This document shows, in pieces, positions 24,203 to 32,835 of a stretch of DNA of 64,000 nucleotides (positions are counted from its first letter, which is position 1; each line of letters opens with the position of its first letter). This DNA is from Rhodobacter sp. 24-YEA-8 (GTDB lineage: Bacteria; Pseudomonadota; Alphaproteobacteria; Rhodobacterales; Rhodobacteraceae). Location: contig NZ_FNSK01000003.1 in the NCBI RefSeq assembly GCF_900105075.1, positions 142,001-206,000 on the forward strand, given 5' to 3'. Under the pieces are notes generated by a model that had not been told where the DNA came from, ran no database searches, and saw nothing but the letters and a program-made list of their open reading frames with translations. The translations under genes and the position numbers were made by a program.

Positions 24203-25165
24203 CTAGCTAAGATAAGGAGGAATGGCAGATCCAATACGGGGTAACTCCTTCTCGAACCGCCCTAGCCAGCGCTCCACGGCGCCGGTCAGGTGGCCATGAA
24301 GCTGCCTTGCTGCCAGGGCCGTTTCGCCGAGGGAAAGAAGTTCAAGAATTTCAAGATGTTCGTGAAGAGCATCGCCGATCTGATCCATCGGGATACTAAG
24401 AACCGGGTCAAATAGGTGCCGGGTCGGCGCGAAGAGAATGTGGGTGCGCTCCAGCGCCCGGACAATCGCTTGATTAGGGCAAGCACCCAAAAGATCGACA
24501 TGCAGATCGCGTTCGATCCGGTCAAAGCTAGCGCTGTCGACGCTTTCTTTCTGCAGCAGATCCGCGATCCTGCTGCGGGCCTCGCTGATCGCGGCAGGCC
24601 GCAGAAGGGGGGCGGCCAGTTCAAGCGCCGCTGGCTCAAGCAAGGCCCTAAGATCATACAGATCCCGGACCCGGCGCGGCGTGACATGTTCGGCGATCCA
24701 GGTGCCTGAGCGGGATTTGTCGATCAGGCCGACCGCATGCATGCGCGCCAGCACATCCCGCGTCACGCTGCGGCTGACATCGAAATGCTCGGCCAGGCGC
24801 AACTCATTGATCCGCACTTGCTGGCGCAACACCGCAGCCAGAACGGCCTGTTCTACCTCGGCATAGATCCGTTCCCATTGCCGGGACTGGTCGAGGCAAA
24901 CACGGTCAAGCGGCACCGGGTTCGGCGTCATGGCCTCGCCCGCCTGCCCCGCCACAAAGAACCCCTTTCGTCCCAGAGATGTCACCAGCCCATCGGCTTC
25001 CAGCTGTTCCAGGGCCTGGCGGACAGGCGAGCGACTGACGCCGAAAGTGCGGGTCAGCTGTAATTCCACGAGCCGTTCTCCGGCAGGCAGGCTGCCATTG
25101 AGGATCAGATCGCGCAAACCTGCATGAACCTGTCGTGACAGCGAGGCGACATCGTCCCTAGCCAT
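24203..25165 (-). CDS. GntR-family regulator with two winged-helix domains and an FCD domain
   Basis: A 320-residue regulator. The first winged helix (about residues 8-72) contains LRDLILNGSLPAGERL and ELQLTRTFGVSRSPVRQALE. A second helix-turn-helix of the same kind follows at about 90-145, with VLAAVLRQQVRINELRLAEH and FDVSRSVTRDVLARMHAVGL. The C-terminal half is an FCD domain with the metal-binding pattern RDLHVDLL...HLEILELL. Usual FadR-type proteins have one winged helix and about 230 residues. The ATG at 25165 has GAGGGA close upstream. It diverges from the TRAP operon, with a perfect 12-bp inverted repeat between them, so it probably controls that operon and itself. Confidence 0.85.
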   Translation of the reverse strand: MARDDVASLSRQVHAGLRDLILNGSLPAGERLVELQLTRTFGVSRSPVRQALEQLEADGLVTSLGRKGFFVAGQAGEAMTPNPVPLDRVCLDQSRQWERIYAEVEQAVLAAVLRQQVRINELRLAEHFDVSRSVTRDVLARMHAVGLIDKSRSGTWIAEHVTPRRVRDLYDLRALLEPAALELAAPLLRPAAISEARSRIADLLQKESVDSASFDRIERDLHVDLLGACPNQAIVRALERTHILFAPTRHLFDPVLSIPMDQIGDALHEHLEILELLSLGETALAARQLHGHLTGAVERWLGRFEKELPRIGSAIPPYLS

Positions 25166-25210
25166 TGCTTCCCTCAATTCGGCGCGCGGCGCTCAGTTCA
25201 TTTCAGCACA

Positions 25211-25243
25211 ATTGCTTATTGCACATTGGGCGCAATAAGCAAT
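25211..25243. promoter_or_regulatory. Perfect 12-bp inverted repeat, probable GntR operator
   Basis: ATTGCTTATTGC (25211-25222) and its exact reverse complement GCAATAAGCAAT (25232-25243) are separated by 9 bases. The repeat lies in the 120-base divergent region between the double winged-helix GntR gene and the TRAP operon. Arms this long, with internal TTGC/GCAA steps, could be bound by more than one DNA-binding domain. Confidence 0.7.
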
Positions 25244-25285
25244 AGGTTGCTCGCAGAATCATCCATGTTCGGGGAGGAACTGAAG

Positions 25286-26260
25286 ATGAAAGCAGCAGGG
25301 ATGGGGGCACTTGCCCTTTGCATGGCCGGAGCGGCGGCTCAGTCAGAAACTGTGATCCGCTTTGCCCATATGAATGGTCAGACGCATTTCGTGCACAGTG
25401 AGGCGCTTGCTTTGGCAGAGCGTGTGCATGAGCGCAGCGGCGGTGAGGTTCGGATTGAAGTCTTCCCCTCGGGCCAGTTGGGTGAGAGCAGCCAGATCGT
25501 CGAACAAATGTCGTTCGGAGCCGATCTGATGGGCCAGGTCCAAGCCGGAAATCTGGCTGATTACCTCCCGGATTTCTCGATCCTCGTCTATCCGTTCATG
25601 TATGGCGGGATCGGGGATGTCGAACGCCTGGTGGGATCGGACCTCGTCGCCGGGCTGAATGAAGGTGTTCTGCAAAGCAATCTGCGGGTGATGTGTTACC
25701 TGCATTACGGCACCCGGGATCTTTACACACGTAATCGCGAAGTACGCGGCCCGGCCGACAGCAAGGATATGTCGATCCGGGTGCAGCCGGTCACGATCTA
25801 TACCCAGATGGTGGAACAGGTGATGGGCGGCGCGCCGACCCCGATCCCCTGGCCCGAGGTCTATTCCGCACTGGCGCAGGGCGTGATCGACGCCGCCGAG
25901 GCGCCGCCTTTATCAATCCTGGATCAGCGACATTACGAACATGCGCGCTATCTGATCCAGACCAATCACATTCAGGATATCGTGCCGCTGGTGATCAGCG
26001 CGTCGCAATTCGACGCGCTCAGCCCCGCCAGCCAGGAGGTGCTGCAGACCGAGACCGCCGCGGCCTGTGCCGCCATGTCGGCGGCCTCGATTGCCAGTTA
26101 TGAAACCGGCATCGAAGAACTGCGCGCCAATGGGATGACCATTATCGCCGATGTAGACCGCGCCGCCTTTGCTGAACGTGCAGGCCTGATCGCCGCTTCT
26201 TTTCCCGAATGGACCCCGGGTCTGTATGATCGCGCGCGCGCCATTCTCGACGCGGAATAG
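25286..26260 (+). CDS. TRAP transporter substrate-binding protein (DctP family)
   Basis: A 324-residue periplasmic protein with a signal peptide MKAAGMGALALCMAGAAAQS and a mature start ETVIRFAHMNGQTHFVHSEA. DctP-type motifs follow: FPSGQLGESSQIVEQMSFGA, the binding arginine in MSIRVQPVTIYTQMV, and PTPIPWPEVYSALAQGVIDA. The start at 25286 is supported by GGGGAGGA 7 bases upstream, although the frame opens at 25226. It is the first gene of an operon with DctQ, DctM and four enzymes. TRAP binding proteins usually bind carboxylates such as 2-hydroxy acids or sugar acids, which fits the next enzyme gene. Confidence 0.9.
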   Translation: MKAAGMGALALCMAGAAAQSETVIRFAHMNGQTHFVHSEALALAERVHERSGGEVRIEVFPSGQLGESSQIVEQMSFGADLMGQVQAGNLADYLPDFSILVYPFMYGGIGDVERLVGSDLVAGLNEGVLQSNLRVMCYLHYGTRDLYTRNREVRGPADSKDMSIRVQPVTIYTQMVEQVMGGAPTPIPWPEVYSALAQGVIDAAEAPPLSILDQRHYEHARYLIQTNHIQDIVPLVISASQFDALSPASQEVLQTETAAACAAMSAASIASYETGIEELRANGMTIIADVDRAAFAERAGLIAASFPEWTPGLYDRARAILDAE

Positions 26261-26336
26261 CAACATCAGGGCATAAGGCCGGCACTCCGGCCGGCGCCTG
26301 ATCCGCCTTTCGCCCGCGTCTTCCAAAGGACAAGTC

Positions 26337-26837
26337 ATGACGACAGCAAGCGCAGCCGCCTCCTGGCTGGATCGCTTTGAGAGCGGACTTGTCCGCATCA
26401 TCGCGATCTTTGCCATTCTCATTCTGATTTCCATCGTGGGGATCGTGTTTATCGCCGTTGTGATGCGCTATGGGTTTAACCTTGCGCTGGTCTCCTCCTT
26501 TGACGTCTCAACCCTGCTTTTCGCCTGGCTGATCTTTCTGGGCCTTGTGATGGCCGAGCGCGACGGCGCGCATATGGGCATCGACATCACTGATATGCTG
26601 CCCCCGCGCCTGCACCGGATGGTGGTGTTTATACGCTATGCGCTCTTGCTGGCGGCAGCCTGCTATCTCTGCCGCATTGGCATCGCCCTGGTCGAGCGCA
26701 CCGGCACCCAGATCCCCTCGCTCAGGATCTCGACCCGCTGGCTTTATGCCGCTTTGCCGGTCGGGTTCGGCTTGCTGGCCACCGCCTATGTGATCCGCCT
26801 TGCCCGTCTGCTGCTGTCGCCTGCGAGAAAGGCCTGA
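26337..26837 (+). CDS. TRAP transporter small permease (DctQ family)
   Basis: A 166-residue protein with four predicted membrane helices. It carries the DctQ pattern FAWLIFLGLVMAERDGAHMG in the second and third segments, and STRWLYAALPVGFGLLATAY near the end. AGGA lies 6 bases before the ATG. It sits 76 bases after dctP and 2 bases before dctM, so it is the small subunit of the same transporter. Confidence 0.9.
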   Translation: MTTASAAASWLDRFESGLVRIIAIFAILILISIVGIVFIAVVMRYGFNLALVSSFDVSTLLFAWLIFLGLVMAERDGAHMGIDITDMLPPRLHRMVVFIRYALLLAAACYLCRIGIALVERTGTQIPSLRISTRWLYAALPVGFGLLATAYVIRLARLLLSPARKA

Positions 26838-26839
26838 CC

Positions 26840-28108
26840 ATGCTTGCAATTATTGGCGTTCTCTTTGTCGCCCTGCTTTTGCTGGGGGTTCCGGTCGGGA
26901 TGATCCTGATCATGATGTCGCTGGTCTATGTGCTGTTCGAGCCGTCGATCCTCGACATGATCTTTGCCCAGAGGCTGGTGGTCGGCACCCAGAGCTTTCC
27001 GCTGATTGCTGTGCCGCTGTTCATCCTCACCGGCGAGCTGATGAATATTTCCGGGATCAGCCGGCGTGTGATGGCTTTTGCCAGTGTACTGACCCGGAAA
27101 TTCTGGGGTCGGATAGCCCTGACCAATGTGGCGCTTTCCACTTTGCTGGCGGGTATGTCCGGGTCGTCAAATGGCGATGCGGCAATGCAGGCGAAGATCA
27201 TGGTGCCGGAAATGACCCGTCGCGGCTATCCGCGTGGCTATTCGGTAGCGCTGACGGCGGTCACGTCGCTGATCGCACCGATGATCCCGCCGGGGATCGG
27301 GCTGATCCTGTTCGGCTTTGTCACCAATGTCTCGATCGGCCAGCTTTTCGCTGGCGCCATTCTGCCGGGCTTCATGCTGGCCGCGATGCTGATGGTGCAG
27401 ACCTGGATCACCGCCCGCCGCCACCAGTGGGAGCCGCCCGAGACCAGCGCGCCGGAGATCCCGCTGGGCAAGGCATTCATCTCGGCCCTGCCCGCGATCC
27501 TGCTGCCGGTGATCATCATTTTGGGCATCCGCGGAGGGGTTTTTACCCCGGCAGAGGCCGCGAGCGTTGCGGTGATCTATACCGCGCTTTGTGTGCTGGC
27601 CTACCGCGAGGCGAGCTTCAGGCAGGTGATCGCCGCGCTGCGCTCCACCGTGGTCTCGACATCTGCCATTCTGCTGATCCTTGCGGCTTCGGCAGCGTTC
27701 AGCTGGATCCTGACCTTTGAACAGGTGCCGCAATCGGTGGCGCGGGCCATGCTGGATCTGACCGACAATGCCGGGCTGATGCTGCTTCTGGTCTCGCTTT
27801 TGCTGCTGATCGCAGGCGCCTTCATCGATGGCACGGCGCTGATCCTTATCCTTGGCCCGATCTTCCTGCCGGTGGTCACCTCGCTGGGCGTCGATCCGGT
27901 GCATTACGGGATCATCTTCGTGCTGATGGCGCATCTGGGCGGCGTCACACCGCCTGTTGGCACCATCATGTTTGCCACCTGTTCCATCACCCGTACACCG
28001 CTTTCCGAGTTCATGCGGGCCATTATTCCTTTCATCTTCAGCTATATGGCCTTCACCATTGTGATCATTTTCGTGCCTTGGTTCAGCCTCGTGCTGACCG
28101 GACGCTGA
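26840..28108 (+). CDS. TRAP transporter large permease (DctM family)
   Basis: A 422-residue inner-membrane protein with about 12 hydrophobic segments. The family motif LAGMSGSSNGDAAMQAKIMV and the repeat half containing MAHLGGVTPPVGTIMFATCS are both present. It uses the sodium gradient to carry the solute delivered by DctP. It is directly linked to the small permease gene, and the enzyme genes begin 26 bases downstream. Confidence 0.93.
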   Translation: MLAIIGVLFVALLLLGVPVGMILIMMSLVYVLFEPSILDMIFAQRLVVGTQSFPLIAVPLFILTGELMNISGISRRVMAFASVLTRKFWGRIALTNVALSTLLAGMSGSSNGDAAMQAKIMVPEMTRRGYPRGYSVALTAVTSLIAPMIPPGIGLILFGFVTNVSIGQLFAGAILPGFMLAAMLMVQTWITARRHQWEPPETSAPEIPLGKAFISALPAILLPVIIILGIRGGVFTPAEAASVAVIYTALCVLAYREASFRQVIAALRSTVVSTSAILLILAASAAFSWILTFEQVPQSVARAMLDLTDNAGLMLLLVSLLLLIAGAFIDGTALILILGPIFLPVVTSLGVDPVHYGIIFVLMAHLGGVTPPVGTIMFATCSITRTPLSEFMRAIIPFIFSYMAFTIVIIFVPWFSLVLTGR

Positions 28109-28134
28109 AGCACAGAGTGAGGCTGCGAAAGACC

Positions 28135-29322
28135 ATGACACGCCCCGAAATGATCACCTGTATCGAAGATCTGCGTCAGCAGGCAAAGCGCCGCGTGCCC
28201 CGGATGTTCTATGATTACGTCGATTCCGGCGCCTATACCGAAGCAACCTATCGCGCCAATGAACGGGACCTCGCGCGTCTCGGTTTCGTGCAGCGCGTCG
28301 GGCGTAATATCACGGGGCGCCGGCTGGAGAGCCAAATTCTGGGCGCGCCGGTGCGGATGCCGCTGGCACTGGCCCCGACCGGTCTCGCGGGTATGCAATG
28401 TGCCGATGGCGAGATCCTGGCCGCCCGCGCCGCGCGCGATTTCGGCATTCCCTTCACCCTCTCCACGGTGTCGATCTGTTCGATTGAGGATGTTGCAGCC
28501 GCCACCGCCAGCCCCTTCTGGTTCCAGCTTTATGTGATGAAAGACCGGGGCTTTATCGAAAGGCTGGTCGGGCGGGCCCGTGCGGCGGGTTGCACGGCGC
28601 TTGTGGTGACGGTTGACCTGCAGGTTCAGGGCCAGCGCCACAAGGATATCCTGAATGGTCTCTCCACCCCGCCAAAGCCCAGCCTGCGCAACCTGATCAA
28701 TCTGGCGACCAAGCCGCGCTGGTGTCTTGGGATGCTGGGCACAAAGCGCAGAAGCTTTGGCAATATTGTCGGCCATGTCAGCGGCGTCAGCGATGTGACC
28801 TCGCTCGCCGGCTGGGTGGCCGAGCAATTCGACCAGACCCTGACCTGGGAAGATATCGGCTGGCTGCGCCGGATCTGGGACCGCAAGCTGATCGTGAAAG
28901 GCGTAATGACCGCAGAAGACGCTCAGGCCGCCGTGGATCAGGGGGCGGATGCGGTGATCGTCTCGAACCATGGCGGCAGGCAGCTGGATGGTGCGCCGTC
29001 TAGTATCAGTGCGCTGCCTGCGATTGTGGCAAAGATCGGGTCCCAGGCCGAAGTCCATATCGACGGCGGTATCCGCAGCGGTCAGGATCTTTTGCGGGTG
29101 CGCGCGCTTGGCGCACATGCGGCCCATATCGGCAGGCCCTTTCTCTACGGGCTTGGCGCAATGGGCGAAACCGGCGTGCGCCGCTGCCTCGAAATCATCC
29201 ATCGCGAGCTTGATATCACCATGGCGCTGTGTGGCCAGACCGATATCGCTCAGGTCGACGCCAGTATTCTCGCCGCCGCAGATCTGCCGGCAGGCTTTCC
29301 CCATACCCCTCTCACCGACTGA
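28135..29322 (+). CDS. FMN-dependent alpha-hydroxy-acid oxidase/dehydrogenase (LldD-like)
   Basis: A 395-residue TIM-barrel flavoprotein that oxidises 2-hydroxy acids to 2-oxo acids. Conserved parts include RVPRMFYDYVDSGAYTEATY at the N-terminus, the FMN-contacting ALAPTGLAGMQ, the lysine in KLIVKGVMTAEDA, and the active-site histidine His279 in SNHGGRQLDGAPSS. DGGIRSGQDLLRVRALGA binds the flavin phosphate. Being in the TRAP operon suggests its substrate is the imported hydroxy acid. Lactate itself is possible, but the downstream ADC-like, SDR and FAH genes suggest a longer or sugar-derived acid. Start ATG 28135 is taken because family similarity begins there. Confidence 0.9.
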   Translation: MTRPEMITCIEDLRQQAKRRVPRMFYDYVDSGAYTEATYRANERDLARLGFVQRVGRNITGRRLESQILGAPVRMPLALAPTGLAGMQCADGEILAARAARDFGIPFTLSTVSICSIEDVAAATASPFWFQLYVMKDRGFIERLVGRARAAGCTALVVTVDLQVQGQRHKDILNGLSTPPKPSLRNLINLATKPRWCLGMLGTKRRSFGNIVGHVSGVSDVTSLAGWVAEQFDQTLTWEDIGWLRRIWDRKLIVKGVMTAEDAQAAVDQGADAVIVSNHGGRQLDGAPSSISALPAIVAKIGSQAEVHIDGGIRSGQDLLRVRALGAHAAHIGRPFLYGLGAMGETGVRRCLEIIHRELDITMALCGQTDIAQVDASILAAADLPAGFPHTPLTD

Positions 29323-29333
29323 AAGGACAAAAC

Positions 29334-30098
29334 ATGTTCGGCAATTACAAGATGCATCCCGACAGCGGTGTGATGCCGCCTTACGCTCCCGCTTATCCGC
29401 TGGAATGGGAATGCCAGCTGCGGAATCTTGAGGTGATGACCCGCGTCAATGCGACAAAGCTGCGTGATCTGCTGGCCCATACCCCGTTTGAGCCGGTGAA
29501 TGACCGGGTGGCCTTCCGCTTCATGGCTTCGCCCGGCCATACTCTGTCTTACCACAATGACCGTATGTTCGACCTGATGGTGACAGCCGCCGTCCGCTGC
29601 GAGGGGCTCTTTACACAGACCCATCTTTACATGTTCTGCTCGGATCCGATGGGTATTGCCGCCGGGCGCGAACTTTTCGGATATACCAAGAAAGATTGCA
29701 CCTATGCCTTTGACGAGAAAGAGGATGGCTCGATCTCGGGCTGGGTGAACCGCCGCACAGTGCCGGTGGCCGATTTCGCCTTTACCCCGGATCCTGAGGC
29801 CCCGGTGGTGCGGCTGGTCGACGGCCCGGACCAACCCGCCGGCGAGATCCATGTGCGCCGCTTCCCCCATCCCGAGCACCCCGGCACAGCCTATGCCGAT
29901 GTGGTCCATCGCGCCTTCCCCCTGCCCTACAGCGCCCCCATCCCCGGGCGGATCGACCTCAAACTGCACGACTCTGCCTTTGATCCGCTGACCGAGCTGG
30001 AGCCCGAAATCCTTGCGGCACAGTTCATGGTCTCGAAAGACTATGCCGGTGGTTTTGCGAAGGAAGAACGCCGCCTTGTGAAGCGACTGGTGCCGTGA
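29334..30098 (+). CDS. Acetoacetate decarboxylase family protein
   Basis: A 254-residue protein of the ADC family. The Schiff-base motif GRELFGYTKKDC is present, with adjacent Lys119-Lys120 matching the catalytic Lys115-Lys116 pair of clostridial acetoacetate decarboxylase. Many family members decarboxylate other beta-keto acids or act as dehydratase/aldolases, so the reaction is not certain. AAAGGA lies 7 bases before the ATG at 29334, and the earlier frame start is ignored. The stop overlaps the SDR start (GTGA). In this operon it may act on a keto acid produced by the FMN oxidase or SDR. Confidence 0.85.
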   Translation: MFGNYKMHPDSGVMPPYAPAYPLEWECQLRNLEVMTRVNATKLRDLLAHTPFEPVNDRVAFRFMASPGHTLSYHNDRMFDLMVTAAVRCEGLFTQTHLYMFCSDPMGIAAGRELFGYTKKDCTYAFDEKEDGSISGWVNRRTVPVADFAFTPDPEAPVVRLVDGPDQPAGEIHVRRFPHPEHPGTAYADVVHRAFPLPYSAPIPGRIDLKLHDSAFDPLTELEPEILAAQFMVSKDYAGGFAKEERRLVKRLVP

Positions 30099-30847
30099 CC
30101 GCAGTTCCTAAAAATGTCGCCCTCGTGACCGGGGGCGGCGGCGGCATCGGTCGCTGCATCGCCGGTGCTCTGGCGCTTGACGGCTATGCGGTGCTGGCGG
30201 TGGATCTCGGCGATGCGGGCGAAGAGACCGCGCGCGGGATCCGGGCCGCAGGGGGGCAGGCTGCCGGGTTCAGGGCGGATGTGACTCGCGAAGAAGACTG
30301 GCTTCTCGCATTCGAAGCTGCGGAGCAGCGCTTTGGCCCGGTCACTGCGCTGGTCAACAATGCCGGCATTGCCGGGCCTTTCGCCCCGATCGACCAGTAT
30401 GCGGTTGCGGCCTTTGACCAGGTCATCTCGGTCAATCTTCGCGGGGTGTTTCTGGGCCTGCACCATGGTCTTGCGAGGATGCGCAGCCAGGGCGGGGGGG
30501 CGGTGGTCAATATCGCCTCGACCTCGTCTATTCGCGGCCGCGCGGGGCTGGCCGGCTATGTCGCGGCAAAACATGCCGTGCTGGGCCTGACGCGGGCGGC
30601 AGCACTGGATATGGCCGGCAGCGGCATTCGCGTGAATGCGGTGTTGCCGGGACCGGTTGATACAGCCATGATCGCGACGATTGACAGCAATGCCGCAGCG
30701 CAAGGTCGCGTCGTGCAGCGCAGTGGCCACGCAGCCCCGATCCCGCCTGATGGCATCGCCCCTACCGTCTCTTTTCTGCTGTCCGACCGGGCCCGCCACG
30801 TCAATGGCGCGGCTTGGGTGGTTGATGACGGCTCTACTCTGAACTGA
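30095..30847 (+). CDS. Short-chain dehydrogenase/reductase
   Basis: A 250-residue classical SDR. The cofactor motif is TGGGGGIG; NNAG is present as VNNAGIAG; and the catalytic Ser-Tyr-Lys set reads as NIASTSS followed by YVAAK. The acidic residue in AVDLGD after the second strand suggests NAD(H) preference. It probably starts at GTG 30095, overlapping the previous stop, so translation is coupled. SDRs next to FAH-family hydrolases occur in non-phosphorylated L-fucose/L-rhamnose-type acid pathways, where they oxidise 2-keto-3-deoxy acids. That role is plausible here but not proven. Confidence 0.88.
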   Translation: MTAVPKNVALVTGGGGGIGRCIAGALALDGYAVLAVDLGDAGEETARGIRAAGGQAAGFRADVTREEDWLLAFEAAEQRFGPVTALVNNAGIAGPFAPIDQYAVAAFDQVISVNLRGVFLGLHHGLARMRSQGGGAVVNIASTSSIRGRAGLAGYVAAKHAVLGLTRAAALDMAGSGIRVNAVLPGPVDTAMIATIDSNAAAQGRVVQRSGHAAPIPPDGIAPTVSFLLSDRARHVNGAAWVVDDGSTLN

Positions 30848-30861
30848 AGGATATCTCTGCC

Positions 30862-31698
30862 ATGAAACTTTGCAGCTTTGGCCCGCAGGGCCAGGAACGC
30901 GCAGGTCTTGTCGATGCCGATGGCCGGATCCGCGATATTTCCGCCCTGGTGCCCCGCTGGACCACCGATCATCTGCAGCCCGGAGCGCTGTCGGCGCTTG
31001 CGGCGCTGGATGTAACCGCCCTGCCCGAGGTCGCGCCGGGAACCCGGCTGGGTGTGCCATGGACCGGGATCTCGAAGTATATCTGTATCGGCTTGAACTA
31101 TTCAGATCATGCTGCGGAATCCGGCCTCGCCGAACCGTCTGAACCGATCATCTTCCTCAAGGCCCCCAGTGCGATCTGCGGCCCGAATGACGATACGATC
31201 AGACCCGAAGGCACGACCAAACTCGACTGGGAGGTGGAGTTCGGCGTAGTGATCGGCCAGACCGCCAGAAATGTCAGAGAAGAGGCCGCGCTTGACCATG
31301 TCTTCGGCTATTGCCTGCTGAACGATGTTTCCGAGCGCGGCTTCCAGATGCAATCGTCGCAATGGGACAAGGGCAAAGGATGTGACAGCTTCGGCCCGGT
31401 AGGCCCCTGGCTCGTCTCGAAAGACGAGATTGGTGACCCGCAGAATGTTGATCTCTGGCTGGAGGTGAATGGCATCCGCAGGCAGACAGGAAATACTGGC
31501 ACGATGATTTTCACTCTGCGCCAGATCATCGCTTATGTCAGTCGTCATATGACGCTTTTGCCCGGTGACATCATCGCGACCGGAACCCCTCCGGGCGTTG
31601 GTATGGGGATGCGTCCCGACCCGGTCTACCTGGCGGCAGGAGATGTGGTTGAACTGGGAGGGAATGGTCTTGGCAAGCAAAGGCAGAACGTCGTTTGA
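30862..31698 (+). CDS. Fumarylacetoacetate hydrolase family protein
   Basis: A 278-residue FAH-family enzyme. It has the typical fold entry YICIGLNYSDHAAESG, the metal-binding acidic residues in KLDWEVEFGVVIGQ, a third ligand region in GYCLLNDVSERGFQ, and GDIIATGTPPGVGMGM near the C-terminus. Family members hydrolyse C-C bonds in 2,4-diketo acids, decarboxylate oxaloacetate, or act on ureidoglycolate. The SDR upstream makes 2,4-diketo-3-deoxy acid hydrolysis a good guess. It is the last gene of the operon. No strong terminator hairpin with a T-run is seen before the IS5-type element 240 bases on. Confidence 0.88.
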   Translation: MKLCSFGPQGQERAGLVDADGRIRDISALVPRWTTDHLQPGALSALAALDVTALPEVAPGTRLGVPWTGISKYICIGLNYSDHAAESGLAEPSEPIIFLKAPSAICGPNDDTIRPEGTTKLDWEVEFGVVIGQTARNVREEAALDHVFGYCLLNDVSERGFQMQSSQWDKGKGCDSFGPVGPWLVSKDEIGDPQNVDLWLEVNGIRRQTGNTGTMIFTLRQIIAYVSRHMTLLPGDIIATGTPPGVGMGMRPDPVYLAAGDVVELGGNGLGKQRQNVV

Positions 31699-31754
31699 AA
31701 GCTGAGCTGCCGGGCATAGGTGCGCCTTTTCCAGCAGTTCAGTCCTGAGAACGG

Positions 31755-31940
31755 TCAGGACGCCGCCCAGGCGTCCTGCTGAAACTCTTCAGGCCAACAA
31801 TGGCTGGAAAACAGCCGCGTGTAAGATCCGATCTTGGTCTCGTCGACAGTGGCCTTCGGCAGGCAGGCATACAAGTCGACGTCCAATGGTAATCCTATAT
31901 CACGAAGACCAAGACGAGCAGCCCATCCAGCCCAAGCTAG
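31755..31940 (-). pseudogene. C-terminal coding remnant left of the IS5-family element
   Basis: A minus-strand frame of about 60 codons runs from the IS boundary to a stop at 31755 (ending FQQDAWAAS). Its composition is protein-like (ARLGLRDIGLPLDVDLYACL), but no family is recognised. Its upstream part is not found on the other side of the IS in an obvious way. It may be a truncated gene or chance. Confidence 0.3.
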
Positions 31941-31941
31941 G

Positions 31942-32544
31942 TCATGTTGACAAATGGCGGATCCATAGCCTGATGCAGGCAATGTCTATGACACCTAGGA
32001 AGCTGTCTGCGGTCTTGTCGTAGCGGGTTGCCAGCCTGCGACTGTTCTTAAGCTTGTTGAAGCACCGCTCGACCATGTTGCGTAGCGTGTAGATCGTCAT
32101 GTCGACCGCCTTGCGCAGCTTGCGGTTCTTTCGCATCGGTATCATCGGAAGAGCATTGCGGCTCTCGATGTCTTCCCGAATTTTATCAGAGTCATAGCCC
32201 CTGTCCGCGACAAGAACGGCGGGCTGTGGCAGATTGTCAGCCATCACCAGATCGTAGCCGGTGTAGTCTGAATCCTGTCCGGGCGTGATTTCGGTTCTCA
32301 TGGGGAGGCCAGCGCCGTTGACGCGGAGGTGGATCTTGGTCGAGAACCCACCTCTTGAACGGCCAAAAGCCTCTTTCGGAGTCCCCCTTTTGCGCCCGCC
32401 GCATGATGATGGGCACGGATCACGGTGCTGTCGACCATCTGCAGTTTGTCTGGCGCAATCCCCGCGTGGTTCAGCGCGTCCAGGATATCCTCCCACAGTC
32501 CGGCCAGAGTCCAGCGCCGGAACTGGCGATAGACCGAGGACCAC
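31942..32544 (-). CDS. IS5-family transposase, C-terminal frame (OrfB)
   Basis: The catalytic half of an IS427-type DDE transposase. It contains EAFGRSRGGFSTKIHLRVNG, the second acidic residue in VLVADRGYDSDKIRED, and the YREK-like region RNMVERCFNKLKNSRRLATR. It has no good start of its own. It is probably made by -1 frameshifting from the upstream frame at the run AAAAGGGGG (plus-strand complement at 32383-32391). The stop lies inside the terminal repeat, as is common in this group. Confidence 0.85.
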   Translation of the reverse strand: MVLGLSPVPALDSGRTVGGYPGRAEPRGDCARQTADGRQHRDPCPSSCGGRKRGTPKEAFGRSRGGFSTKIHLRVNGAGLPMRTEITPGQDSDYTGYDLVMADNLPQPAVLVADRGYDSDKIREDIESRNALPMIPMRKNRKLRKAVDMTIYTLRNMVERCFNKLKNSRRLATRYDKTADSFLGVIDIACIRLWIRHLST

Positions 32545-32723
32545 TTGCCGAACTCTTCAGGCAGATCCCGCCACGGCGCGCCTGTTCGCGCTATCCAGAA
32601 AATTCCATTCAGAACAATACGATGATTGGATGGCTTGCGCCCATTCGGGTGTCGGACGGCACAAATGAACCCCTCGAAGAAGGCCCACTCATCATCGGAT
32701 ATCAGGTTGCGTGCCAAGTTCAT
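32298..32723 (-). CDS. IS5-family transposase, N-terminal frame (OrfA)
   Basis: A 141-residue frame with the DUF4096-type N-terminal region (ISDDEWAFFEGFICA, IVLNGIFWIARTGAPWRDLP, FGKWSSVYRQFRRW) and the first catalytic aspartate in MVDSTVIRAHHHAAG. After the A4G5 slippery run its reading becomes non-homologous, while the -1 frame continues the transposase. The two frames therefore form one frameshifted gene. Confidence 0.85.
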   Translation of the reverse strand: MNLARNLISDDEWAFFEGFICAVRHPNGRKPSNHRIVLNGIFWIARTGAPWRDLPEEFGKWSSVYRQFRRWTLAGLWEDILDALNHAGIAPDKLQMVDSTVIRAHHHAAGAKGGLRKRLLAVQEVGSRPRSTSASTALASP

Positions 32724-32835
32724 CTCCCACGTAGAGATGAGCTTGAATCACAGGGCATCGATCAGTGGAATCCCTTTTGTCAACACGTCCTAGCCGAGGC
32801 CCTTGGCCCGTCTGGTGATATAATGGAGTGCAGTG

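Larger units (their letters stand above)
31941..32789 (-). mobile_element. IS5-family (IS427-like) insertion sequence, 849 bp
   Basis: The ends read GTCATGTTGACAAA on the left and, in reverse complement, GACGTGTTGACAAA on the right. CTAG flanks both sides (31937-31940 and 32790-32793), consistent with a 4-bp target duplication. Two overlapping minus-strand frames encode the transposase. The size is typical for this group. It lies directly upstream of the DUF883 gene. Confidence 0.85.

Noticed and set aside
27167..28141. Minus-strand frame of 324 codons across the DctM gene
   Set aside because: A shadow of the TRAP permease; its translation is a charged low-complexity string.
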